NCBI GenBank assembly: GCA_022844125.1
Contig: JALHMI010000009.1
Span: 1-64,000 of the forward strand
Direction: 5' to 3'
DNA length: 64,000 bases
From: Pirellulales bacterium
GTDB lineage: Bacteria; Planctomycetota; Planctomycetia; Pirellulales; PALSA-1355
Shown here: positions 49,786 to 57,612 of the stretch, piece by piece
Numbering within the stretch: position 1 is the stretch's first letter
Layout of the letters: the number at the start of each line of letters is the position of its first letter
Notes under the pieces: model-generated
Told to the model about the DNA's origin: nothing
Seen by the model: the letters and a program-made list of their open reading frames with translations, nothing else
Databases searched by the model: none
Made by a program: the position numbers and the translations under genes

Positions 49786-51153
49786 CTATTGCTGAGCTGC
49801 TGGCGACTGCGCCGGGGGCTGATCGTCCGGCTGCGGCATGCGAATCAGGCTCATCTGGTGCGTGCTGCCGTCCGCGTTAAGCACCAGGACCGGAGTTACA
49901 TCCTTGGTCAGGTTCGCGATCCCAGCTTCGTAGACCGGTGTCTTGTCCGTCCCGATGGTCCAGGCGGTTCGCTGCGATTGCTTGTCGACCGAGCCGGAGA
50001 CAGGCTCCATGTCATCGGTCTTGGTGTTGTGATAGTTACCGCGAATGATGCCTTGGGGATCGACCGCGAGTTGGAAGATGTCGTCCGACTTAGTCTGGCC
50101 GTCTTCAACGATCGCAAACACGCCGAGCGGCAACCACTTCGCGTCTGCGGCCGGCTCTGCGGTCTGACCAGCGTCGGCAATCGTCGATGCTTGGTTTGCA
50201 TATTCCTGCGAGCTGCCGGTACTGTCACCATTGACGTACACCGAGTCACCTTGAACCACGACGTTGCCGCCGTAGTCGTATGCGGCGGGGACAGCGGCCA
50301 GGCCAAGCCCACGTGCCAGCCCGGCATAGCCCGGGTGTGTATAGAGCGAGGTCGAGACCACGTGCGTGGGTTGCCAGGCATTCGGGTAGGCGGCAAAGGC
50401 GGCCACGTTGTAATTCTGGTAGCCGACAGCCCCGCCGCGGAAGGCCGTGCCTTGAGCGGCCATGTTGTCCACGCTCGCGTAACGGGTTCCGGTTCGCCCT
50501 GCGGCATAAGCTCCGGCGTCGTCGAAGTTGCCGGCGCCGGGTCGTCCCACACCACCGACGCCGACACCCGGCTGACCCGCGCCGCCGACGCCTTGACCAG
50601 GTCGCCCCACACCACCGACGCCGACGCCCGGTTGACCCGCGCCGCCGACGCCTTGAACAGGTCGCCCCACACCACCGACGCCAACACCCGGCTGACCCGC
50701 GCCGGTGCCTTGGCCGGGGCGTCCAGCACCACCGGCACCGGCTCCTGGTCTGCCGGCTCCAGCATCTTCACCTGGGCGTCCGACACCGCCTGCAGCTTGG
50801 CCTGGGCGTCCGGCACCGCCTGCACCTTCGCCGGGGCGACCAGAGCTACCGGCTTCGCCGCCTGGCCTGCCGACATTTCCACGGCCTGCGCCGTGAGCTC
50901 CTATCGAGCCCTCTCCTCCACCGGCCGATCGTCCAGATGAGAGGCCTCCTCCGAATCCGCCACCGCCTTGGCGTTCTCCGCCGCCACGTTGGCTACCATA
51001 CTCGCCACTGCGCTCACCGCCACCGCCACGCTGTCCACCCTCGCCACGGGCACCGCCACTACCGCTACGGCCGCCACCGCGCGCGAAGACGACAGACTCG
51101 GGCAGCAATAGCGTGAGCACCACGAAGAGAGTGGCAAGGTACCTAGGACGCAT
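49786..51153 (-). CDS. Secreted Gly/Arg-rich repeat protein
   Basis: 455 aa. Signal peptide (YLATLFVVLTLLLPESVVFA), then ~190 residues of RGGG and GRPGxG repeats, including three copies of a 20-residue unit (GAGQPGVGVGGVGRP..). The second half is a normal globular domain (GYQNYNVAAFAAYPNAWQP, LGLAAVPAAYDYGGNVVVQGDSVYVNG, PLGVFAIVEDGQTKSDDIFQLAVDPQGIIRG). Collagen-like Gly-Pro tracts suggest an extended surface or matrix structure. The C-terminal domain is found in other planctomycete proteins, role unknown. Confidence 0.85.
   Translation of the reverse strand: MRPRYLATLFVVLTLLLPESVVFARGGGRSGSGGARGEGGQRGGGGERSGEYGSQRGGGERQGGGGFGGGLSSGRSAGGGEGSIGAHGAGRGNVGRPGGEAGSSGRPGEGAGGAGRPGQAAGGVGRPGEDAGAGRPGAGAGGAGRPGQGTGAGQPGVGVGGVGRPVQGVGGAGQPGVGVGGVGRPGQGVGGAGQPGVGVGGVGRPGAGNFDDAGAYAAGRTGTRYASVDNMAAQGTAFRGGAVGYQNYNVAAFAAYPNAWQPTHVVSTSLYTHPGYAGLARGLGLAAVPAAYDYGGNVVVQGDSVYVNGDSTGSSQEYANQASTIADAGQTAEPAADAKWLPLGVFAIVEDGQTKSDDIFQLAVDPQGIIRGNYHNTKTDDMEPVSGSVDKQSQRTAWTIGTDKTPVYEAGIANLTKDVTPVLVLNADGSTHQMSLIRMPQPDDQPPAQSPAAQQ
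50541..50703 (-). repeat. 60-bp minisatellite in the Gly-rich gene
   Basis: About 2.7 copies of a 60-base unit (period exactly 60: 50541, 50601, 50661) differing at only a few positions. Each encodes 20 residues of the Gly-rich tract. In-frame copy number could vary between strains. Confidence 0.9.
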
Positions 51154-51210
51154 GACTTGTGCTCCGAAAACTGTGTGGACGAATAGCGCAGGAAGGTTGA
51201 GAACGCGTGC

Positions 51211-52200
51211 CTACGGTTGAGGCACAACTCGCGACACTTTCACCGGCGCGAGGTCGGGCAAGTCGACATCGTCAAGCGTCCGAGAAACCGATTGCCAAGT
51301 GAACACATCGGCGCTGATCCGACGCAAGGTATTGGTTTCGACAAGCGTTTCGCCATTAGCCTTCGTTCCTACGGCGCTGATCACCCAGTGGTCGCCGTCG
51401 GATGTCCAATCGGCTTCGCCAACGCCGCCACCTGATTCGAACGTCCAGGAGCGGATGCCTCCTGTCTCCGGATCGACGCCGATCATCTGCGTTCCGCCAA
51501 CGGTTTGTTTCTCTCCCTGGAATGTGAAGCGGACATGGATGAACTTCTTGTTCGGGTCCCAGGTATAGGTCGTGTGAATTTGGGCGCCGGAGCCGTCCAC
51601 GGACTTCCACTCGCCGATCAACCAGGCCAGGTCATCGATCGTTGGCTCGCTATCGTCGGTCTCGCGCAGCTGGGCCAGGCGCCAGTCTCCCTGGTCGCGT
51701 ACCAGCAGAGCGCTGTAGCGTGCCCGCTTGAGCGGCTCGGCGGGGCCGCGGCGAACCGCGACGGTTCCCTCGGCGATCGCGACGTCGCTGGATAGAAAAC
51801 GCAGCGACTCCCGTTGCATCTCGGCGGTGGGATCGGGTGCAGCCGCGAAGAACGATGCGAAACTCGACTCCAACGCATCGCGTCCCAGAATTACCAACCC
51901 ACTGCCATTCTGGTACTCGCCTTCGGCGGTCCAATGTGCTGCGAGGGCTTTGGCGTCGGCGGTCTGGAATGCCTTGGCAAATGAAGCCAGCGCCGTGGCG
52001 ATTGCCGCGCGGTCGTCCTGGTGAGCATCCACGGGGGCAGGATTGGCGACCGCCACCGGCTCGGCTGGAGCCTGCGCTTTCTGCTGACCCCGTGCGGACG
52101 CAAGCCAGAAGTCGGACGCAGGCAGCACGCAGACCGCCAACAGCAACATCCAGGGTAACGCGACACCGCGAACTCGATCGCCGGCGATAGCTGACCACAT
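51211..52200 (-). CDS. Exported SgcJ/EcaC-type NTF2-fold protein
   Basis: 329 aa. Signal peptide (WMLLLAVCVLPASDFWLASA), then an NTF2-like domain: IATALASFAKAFQTADAKALAAHWTAEGEYQN, LRFLSSDVAIAEGTVAVRR. The C-terminal half (LAWLIGEWKSVDGSGAQIHTTYTWDPN, FIHVRFTFQGEKQTVGGTQMIGVDPETG) is a beta-barrel-like domain of the DUF1579 type. The fold binds small molecules; no catalytic residue can be named. It lies 57 bases upstream of the Gly-rich gene on the same strand and may share its transcript. Confidence 0.83.
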   Translation of the reverse strand: MWSAIAGDRVRGVALPWMLLLAVCVLPASDFWLASARGQQKAQAPAEPVAVANPAPVDAHQDDRAAIATALASFAKAFQTADAKALAAHWTAEGEYQNGSGLVILGRDALESSFASFFAAAPDPTAEMQRESLRFLSSDVAIAEGTVAVRRGPAEPLKRARYSALLVRDQGDWRLAQLRETDDSEPTIDDLAWLIGEWKSVDGSGAQIHTTYTWDPNKKFIHVRFTFQGEKQTVGGTQMIGVDPETGGIRSWTFESGGGVGEADWTSDGDHWVISAVGTKANGETLVETNTLRRISADVFTWQSVSRTLDDVDLPDLAPVKVSRVVPQP

Positions 52201-52508
52201 AGTACTTGGACCCTCGAGAAGTGGGGCGAGTTAGTGCAGTTGCAGTCGGATGACCTCCGACCAAGTTCAAGATCTGTCAGTGCGCGCGATGGGCATCCTC
52301 AAGGCGAGCGCGCAAGTATGGCACGCGGACTGGCTCGTACAGGAAAGTGGTCTTCTTGCCGGTGCGAAATCGCACGTATTCGGTGAAATCGCGGCCAAAA
52401 TGAAGATGCTTGCCAAAGTGTATCGTCGGAACCACGATGCATATGGACACGATGCCGCCGAGGGGCGGGCGATCTTGAAATGCGATTTCATCATCGGTAG
52501 CCGCGTCG
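52201..52508. other. Intergenic or weakly coding region
   Basis: 308 bases between two minus-strand genes. A plus-strand frame (from 52250) and a minus-strand frame (52277-52522) are both open with reasonable composition, so at most one is real. The minus-strand one is listed separately at low confidence. Confidence 0.4.
52277..52450 (-). CDS. Possible small protein or gene remnant
   Basis: A minus-strand frame is open from 52522 to a stop at 52277-52279. It has no ATG; a GTG at 52450 would give 57 aa (SICIVVPTIHFGKHLHFG, then FTEYVRFRTGKKTTFLYEP). The codons favour GC-ending forms and the sequence looks protein-like. It could be a small gene or the C-terminus of a decayed one. No family recognised. 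Confidence 0.25.
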   Translation of the reverse strand: MSICIVVPTIHFGKHLHFGRDFTEYVRFRTGKKTTFLYEPVRVPYLRARLEDAHRAH

Positions 52509-52757
52509 CTACAGGTAATCCTTCACTGCCACTCGCTCGCCGCCGAGCTCGACGATGTCGTCCGGCGAGAGCTTTTTCCGCCGGCGGGTTTCCACCAGGC
52601 CGTTGACCTTCACTTCGCCGCCTTGAATCAGCAGCTTGGCCTGCCCGCCGGTGCTCACCAGGCCGCACAGCTTCAGGAACTGGTCTAGGCACAGCGGCGG
52701 TGCGTTGTCGATCGGTGAATGTTCGGACGGCGGGTGCGATGGTTCGTCGGTGGCCAT
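52509..52757 (-). CDS. Small S4-domain RNA-binding protein
   Basis: 82 aa. After a Pro/Ser/Glu N-terminus comes the S4 motif: PLCLDQFLKLCGLVSTGGQAKLLIQGGEVKVNGLVETRRRKKLSPDDIVELGG. This matches YbcJ/YaaA-type single S4 proteins, which bind structured RNA, probably rRNA. The ATG at 52757 is preferred to an upstream GTG-type start at 52775 because the latter falls inside the U-tract of a strong terminator. Only 16 bases separate that U-tract from the start codon. Confidence 0.85.
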   Translation of the reverse strand: MATDEPSHPPSEHSPIDNAPPLCLDQFLKLCGLVSTGGQAKLLIQGGEVKVNGLVETRRRKKLSPDDIVELGGERVAVKDYL

Positions 52758-52773
52758 GGTTCGCCAGGATACC

Positions 52774-52815
52774 AAAAAAGATGGCAGCGCTCGCCATCGG
52801 TTGGCGAGCGCTGCC
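52774..52815 (-). terminator. Strong intrinsic terminator of the copper-monooxygenase unit
   Basis: GGCAGCGCTCGCCA (52783-52796) and TGGCGAGCGCTGCC (52802-52815) form a perfect 14-bp stem with a 5-nt loop. On the minus strand it is followed by AT, C and six Us (52779-52774). It lies about 60 bases after the stop of the gene at 52877 and immediately before the S4 gene. Confidence 0.88.
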
Positions 52816-52876
52816 GCGAAAACATGCCTGGGCCACGGGATGCGTGACTTCGTTCTAATTTTTTGTCCGGCAATGG

Positions 52877-54691
52877 CTACTCCGCGCCGCCAGTCTTCGT
52901 CTCGCTTGGGTCGAGGTCCGTCCGCTTTTTGATTGTCGAGTAGAAGCCGAACATCATCTCTTCGAACGTCTGCTCACCCCAGTTCACTTCCCTGTTCGGG
53001 TCGGGGTTTCCCGGGTTGTCGGCCGAGTTGTCGTAGAACGCCGTGCAGATCATCCGGGCGCCCTTGGGAATCACACGCGGCTCTTTGAGCATGTACCAGA
53101 GCTGCCAGTTGAAGTCGTAGCGGGGCACATCCAGCAGCACTTCGGTCGTGCCGTCCGGATTCTGCAACTCGTACTTGAACGACTTGCCGCGGACGTGCAT
53201 GTGGGGGTTCATGCCCAGCAGCAGCGTGTCCTTGAGGAACAGCTTCCGCGCGATCACCTTGTGGTTCGGATCGTTCGGTGGGATCTCGAGCTGCATCTGT
53301 CCACAGGCTCCGCCCATCACCTCGTGGGTCACGGTCTTCGGATCGGCGTAAACGAAGCCGACATAGCTGCGGTCCTTCGTGGCCGTTCCGTTCGGCGTGT
53401 AGTGGTTCTGGAACACGAGCACCGAGCCGGCCTTGGCGCGAATGGCCGTGCCCGTGGGGAACCGGCGCGGCGTCATGCCCGGGGCATAAGCCATCTGCGG
53501 AGCGCCGAAGGGTTGTCCGCCCGGCTCCTGGATGAACACGATCACGTGATGCACGACCTTGGGATCGCCGGCCTTGACTTCCGCCTGCTGGATCCACTTG
53601 TCTTCCTTCCAGCCGGGATCGACTGTGTAATACTGATAGTCGACGACCCCTTCAGCCGGAATCTCGAACTCCTTTTCGCTCTGATAGAAGACGTCGTCGG
53701 GCGTCGTGATGCCCCAGCCTTCGGCATATGTCAGCGGCTCGGGAAGCTGCTTCGGATCTCCCTCGGGGCAACCATTTGCCACCCAGGCGTCAACGGTCGC
53801 CAGCTCTTCCTCGGTAAGCGAGGGGTTGTTCTTGAACTGGTCGTGCTCCTTGGCGGCGAACCAGGGGGGCATCCGCTGCTCGTGCACGACTTCCTGGATC
53901 ATTTCGGCCCAGCCGACCACTTCGTCGTACTCGGTCAGCGCGAAAGGCGCAAGCTGCCCTTCGCGGTGGCACTCGACGCAGCGGTCCCGCATGATCCGGG
54001 CAATCTGATTGGAATACGTCACGTCGCCCGTCGGTTCGGATCGATGCACGCGGCCGATCAAGCAGCCGAGGGCTTCCGTTTCAGGAACGCTCACTTCCTT
54101 GCCGGCCAGGACTTCCTCCACCGCCACAGCCAGGTCTTTTCGCACAGCCTCGGCCTTCTGATAGCCGATGCCGTACTGATCGTCGACCCGGCCCGTGTAG
54201 CGAATCACGCGATTGCCGTCGAGGACGAACATCTCGGGGGTGCGCTCGGCGCCAAAGGCGTCCGCAATCTTGTTGCCCGGATCCTTCAGCACGGGGAACG
54301 GCACGTTGTGCTTCTTGGCGTGGGTGTTCACCTCAGTGATCGAATCCTGCTGGTTCGAATTGATCGCCAGGAAGCCGACTCCCTGCGTTTCGAGCTGCGC
54401 CGCCAGCTGCGAGAGCCGCGGCATATACAGGTTGGCGAGCGGGCACTCGGTGCCGAGGAACGCTACGACGATCGCCTTCTTGTCTTTCAGGTCGTCCAGC
54501 GAGCGCTCGGTGCCGTAGGAATCACTCAGCGTAAAGTTTTCGATCTTTCGCCCGATTCGAGATCCCTTTGAATCCTTTGCGGCGTCCGGGGTCGCGGCCG
54601 CGGCCAACGACACGCCAACACTGAACGTCAGGCCAGCGATGGCCAGAGGCCCGAACCATCGGGTTGCAAACTGATGCAGGAGCGGGGTCAT
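52877..54691 (-). CDS. Peroxiredoxin-like/cytochrome c/copper type II monooxygenase fusion (A)
   Basis: 604 aa, signal peptide at the start. Residues ~50-195: AhpC/Prx-like fold with a single GTEC83PLA cysteine. Residues ~215-310: haem site C238-V-E-C241-H242. Residues ~340-575: PHM-like copper domains with H381/H382 (VVHHV), H430 (QNHYTPNG), H497/H499 (PHMHVRG) and M547 (GARMICT), the same ligand order as the CuH and CuM sites of peptidylglycine monooxygenase. It would be periplasmic, perhaps passing electrons from haem to copper to hydroxylate or oxidise a small substrate. Paralog of the adjacent gene; both share layout along the whole length. Confidence 0.88.
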   Translation of the reverse strand: MTPLLHQFATRWFGPLAIAGLTFSVGVSLAAAATPDAAKDSKGSRIGRKIENFTLSDSYGTERSLDDLKDKKAIVVAFLGTECPLANLYMPRLSQLAAQLETQGVGFLAINSNQQDSITEVNTHAKKHNVPFPVLKDPGNKIADAFGAERTPEMFVLDGNRVIRYTGRVDDQYGIGYQKAEAVRKDLAVAVEEVLAGKEVSVPETEALGCLIGRVHRSEPTGDVTYSNQIARIMRDRCVECHREGQLAPFALTEYDEVVGWAEMIQEVVHEQRMPPWFAAKEHDQFKNNPSLTEEELATVDAWVANGCPEGDPKQLPEPLTYAEGWGITTPDDVFYQSEKEFEIPAEGVVDYQYYTVDPGWKEDKWIQQAEVKAGDPKVVHHVIVFIQEPGGQPFGAPQMAYAPGMTPRRFPTGTAIRAKAGSVLVFQNHYTPNGTATKDRSYVGFVYADPKTVTHEVMGGACGQMQLEIPPNDPNHKVIARKLFLKDTLLLGMNPHMHVRGKSFKYELQNPDGTTEVLLDVPRYDFNWQLWYMLKEPRVIPKGARMICTAFYDNSADNPGNPDPNREVNWGEQTFEEMMFGFYSTIKKRTDLDPSETKTGGAE

Positions 54692-54796
54692 CGCACAAAC
54701 CTCCCTAAAGGTTTCTTGACCGAGCGGTTGCCGTCTAGTGGTTTTCGCCGCTCGTGAGTTTACTGGGTGTACCTGTCGAATGCACACGTAAGAGCG

Positions 54797-56635
54797 TCAC
54801 GGTTTCTCGGTGGGTGCCGCGGGTTTGTCGCCGGCGGCCAGCTTGCCGGTCAGGTCCTGATCTGCCAGGCAGATCTCGAACCAGCCGTAGCACATCTCCT
54901 CCCAGGTCTGCGGACCGTACCGCACTTCCTTGGTGGGATCCGGATTATTCAAGTTGTCGGCCGAGTTATCGAAATGCGCCACGCATTGCATTTTGGTTCC
55001 CTTGGGGACGCGCTTCGGCTCGTCGAAGATGTACGTGGTCTGCCAGCCGAAGTCGTACTGCGGAACGTCGAGCACGACTTCCTCGCGCCCGTCGGGGTAA
55101 ATCAGCTTGTAGTTGAAGTCCTTGCCGCGCACATGCATGTGCGGTGAAACCGACCACAGCAGCGAGTCGTGCTGGAACACGTATTCCGAGTCGACCCGAT
55201 GATTCGGGGCGCCCGCGGGAATCACGAAGTCGTGCGTGCCCGAGTGCTGGACGGCGATCTCGCGCTTCACGGTCTTGGGATCGGCAAACTTGATGCCGAC
55301 GTAGCTTTGATCGCTCTGGGCCTTGCCGTTCGGCGTGTAGTGCATCTGGAACATCAGCTTGGAGCCAGCCGGGATGAATCGCGCGGTTCCCTCGGGCAGC
55401 ACCGGCGGACGAAGACCCGGCGCGAACGACGCGAACCAATCGAGCTGCGTCTTCGGCAAGTCGGCGCTGAAGTACTTCGAAACGCCTCGGGGCGGCATCA
55501 CATACATCACGATGTGATGCACCACGGCAGGATTGCCCGGCCGAGGTTCCATCGCCGTGACCCACTTGTCTTCAGTCCAGCCTGGATCGACGATGAACAT
55601 TTTGTAGTCGACGGTGCCTTCGGCCGGCACGTCGAACGGTTTGGGCATCGAAACCACCTGGTCGGGCTCAGGCATCATCCAGCCTTTGGGGAACTCGGGC
55701 TGCGGCGGAAGCTGCGACTTGTCGCCTTCCGGCGCACCAGCCGCGACCCAGCGGGCGATCAGGTCCTTATCCTCGTCGCTCAGCCGCGCGTCGTTCGAAA
55801 ACTTGCCGTGCGCGGGATTCGCATGCCAGGGAGGCATCCGCTGTTCGGCCACCACCTCGGCGATCATCTCGGCCCAACCGGCGGCGTCTTCATAGCTGGT
55901 GAGTGAGAACGGCGCGATCTGGCCCTCGCGATGGCAGAACACACAGTTCGCGTTGAAGATCTTCGCGATGTCCTTCGAGTAGGTCACATCGCTGCTCGCG
56001 TCCGCTTGTTTCACGCGGCCGATCAGGCACCCGCTCGGCTCGGTGACGGTGACGCTGACTGCGCTGCCCGCCAGCATTTCGTCCAGCGCGATCGACAGAT
56101 CCTGCCGGCGAGCGTCCGGCAACTGGTAGCTTAAGCTCTTGCCGGCCGGCGTGGTTTGGAGGCCATACTGATCGTCGATCCGACCGACATAGCGAACCTT
56201 GCGATCGCCGTCGAGCACGAACACGATCGGCAGTCGCTCCGCGCCAAGGCGATCGGCCAGCACGTTGCCCACGTCCTTCAGAATCGGATACGTAACGCCG
56301 TGCTGCCGGGCGAACGCCCGCAGTTCCGTGACGTTGTCGTGCACATTCGAGCTGACGCCCAGAATTGTCACACCCTTGTCGGCATAGCGTTCGGCGATCG
56401 CCTCGAGCCTGGGGGCATAAAGTCTGGCCAGCGGACACTCGGTGCCCAGGAAGGCCAGTACCACTGCCTTGCTTCCGGAATAGTCCGCCAGACGGTGCTC
56501 CGCGCCATGGATATCTGTGAGCGAGATGTCGTCGACCGTCGTGCCGGGCGCTACCGGAGCCGCATTGGCCAACGCGGCCTCCAGCACCAGCGCGCAAACC
56601 GCCGCGCACATGGCCGCTTTGAAAGTAGCTCGCAT
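54797..56635 (-). CDS. Peroxiredoxin-like/cytochrome c/copper type II monooxygenase fusion (B)
   Basis: 612 aa. Signal peptide (AVCALVLEAALANA). Same three-part layout as the downstream copy: Prx-like half with C67 in GTECPLA, haem site C231-x-x-C234-H235, and copper ligands H373/H374, H432, H499/H501 and M549. The two proteins differ most after the haem domain and at the C-terminus. The start MRATFKAAM was preferred over one near 56716 that begins upstream of the signal. It lies 77 bases after the TetR gene and 105 bases before copy A, so the three are probably one transcription unit. Confidence 0.88.
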   Translation of the reverse strand: MRATFKAAMCAAVCALVLEAALANAAPVAPGTTVDDISLTDIHGAEHRLADYSGSKAVVLAFLGTECPLARLYAPRLEAIAERYADKGVTILGVSSNVHDNVTELRAFARQHGVTYPILKDVGNVLADRLGAERLPIVFVLDGDRKVRYVGRIDDQYGLQTTPAGKSLSYQLPDARRQDLSIALDEMLAGSAVSVTVTEPSGCLIGRVKQADASSDVTYSKDIAKIFNANCVFCHREGQIAPFSLTSYEDAAGWAEMIAEVVAEQRMPPWHANPAHGKFSNDARLSDEDKDLIARWVAAGAPEGDKSQLPPQPEFPKGWMMPEPDQVVSMPKPFDVPAEGTVDYKMFIVDPGWTEDKWVTAMEPRPGNPAVVHHIVMYVMPPRGVSKYFSADLPKTQLDWFASFAPGLRPPVLPEGTARFIPAGSKLMFQMHYTPNGKAQSDQSYVGIKFADPKTVKREIAVQHSGTHDFVIPAGAPNHRVDSEYVFQHDSLLWSVSPHMHVRGKDFNYKLIYPDGREEVVLDVPQYDFGWQTTYIFDEPKRVPKGTKMQCVAHFDNSADNLNNPDPTKEVRYGPQTWEEMCYGWFEICLADQDLTGKLAAGDKPAAPTEKP

Positions 56636-56712
56636 CGTCGTAACTCCTGGCTTGGCGGTGGGGGGACGATCGTGGCGAAGCAGGTACTTACTCAAAAGAA
56701 AAACTGTGAAGC

Positions 56713-57432
56713 TCAAACGCGTGGAAAAAGTCCGGCTAGTTGCTCGTGCAGTGCCGCCGGGTCGTAATGTCGGGCGATGGCCTCATCCGTCAGTCCCACG
56801 GCCCGCAGCGAGAATAGCACGGCCTGATCGGCCAGCTCGCGCGGCGTGCCGCGATAAGCGAACGCCGGCCGCTCGGGCAAATGGCTCAGCCGCAGCGCCA
56901 TGCCAAGCTGCTGGACGAAACGGAAACGAACCGCCGGCTCGACGTCGAGCGGCGCGATGTCGCCCGCAGCGGCCGCGGCGAGGTAGCTCGCGGTGACATA
57001 GTCCATCCAACTGGCGGCGGTGTCGGTCAAAATCGTGCGGGCGTGTGCACCATCGGCCAGCAGACTTTGTAACACGAGCCGCGCGGCGCCTTGTTCTTGG
57101 TCCTGTCGCCCCGGAAAGCCAAACAGCGTGAACTCAATCGTGGCGTAGGTCAGCAGCACGAACGACTTCGTCCCGGGTTCAAGCGTAGCGAATCGCGCGA
57201 TGGTGAAGCTGGAAAACTCGCGAGCGGTCTTCAGCGCCTCGTCATAGAGGGCCTGCTTGCTGGGGAAGTGTTTGTAGAGCAGTGCTTCGGAAACGCCGGC
57301 CGCGTCGGCAATGTCGCGAATCGACACCCCGTGCAATCCGCCTTGCGCGATAATCGGAGCGGCCGCGCGCAAGATGTCCGCCTTGCGTTCGTCGGCCGAC
57401 ATGCGGCGCGAAGGTTTGGATCCAGAAGCCAT
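56713..57432 (-). CDS. TetR family regulator
   Basis: 239 aa. HTH: RKADILRAAAPIIAQGGLHGVSIRDIADAAGVSEALLYKHFPSKQALYDEAL; the rest is the TetR_C ligand domain with SFVLLTYATIEFTLFGFPG. An internal Met at residue 11 is an alternative start. A 24-bp palindrome 19 bases upstream is its likely operator, so it probably represses itself and the two fusion genes that follow. Confidence 0.9.
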   Translation of the reverse strand: MASGSKPSRRMSADERKADILRAAAPIIAQGGLHGVSIRDIADAAGVSEALLYKHFPSKQALYDEALKTAREFSSFTIARFATLEPGTKSFVLLTYATIEFTLFGFPGRQDQEQGAARLVLQSLLADGAHARTILTDTAASWMDYVTASYLAAAAAGDIAPLDVEPAVRFRFVQQLGMALRLSHLPERPAFAYRGTPRELADQAVLFSLRAVGLTDEAIARHYDPAALHEQLAGLFPRV

Positions 57433-57450
57433 GAAAGCCGCCGAGAAGTT

Positions 57451-57474
57451 CGGTAAGTTAACGTTTACTTACCG
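57451..57474. promoter_or_regulatory. 24-bp palindromic operator of the TetR gene
   Basis: Arms CGGTAAGT (57451-57458) and ACTTACCG (57467-57474) enclose TAACGTTT; only one symmetric base pair in the 24 fails. Size, symmetry and place (19 bases before the TetR start) are typical of TetR/AcrR operators. Binding is inferred. Confidence 0.75.
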
Positions 57475-57564
57475 CGGCATTATGCCAGCCTGCCCTCGCG
57501 GGGTCAAGCTTTCTGCCCCGCCGACTGGCCAGCCCGATGGATGCCGCTGGAACTCGCAGAACGG

Positions 57565-57612
57565 CCGGTCTGTTACGGCACGACGATCCCGGTCTGTTAC
57601 GGCACGACGATC
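57565..57612. repeat. 24-bp tandem duplication across a stop codon
   Basis: Two identical adjacent 24-base units (57565-57588 and 57589-57612). The right unit holds the last codons IVVP and the stop of the methyltransferase-DsrE gene (minus strand); the left unit repeats them just after the stop. Confidence 0.9.

Noticed and set aside
50541-50703. 60-bp repeats considered as a CRISPR array
   Set aside because: No unique spacers, in-frame coding of a Gly-rich tract, and no cas genes nearby.
53195-54571. 458-codon plus-strand frame opposite fusion A
   Set aside because: His/Arg/Leu-rich antisense frame without motifs; the minus strand encodes the three-domain protein.
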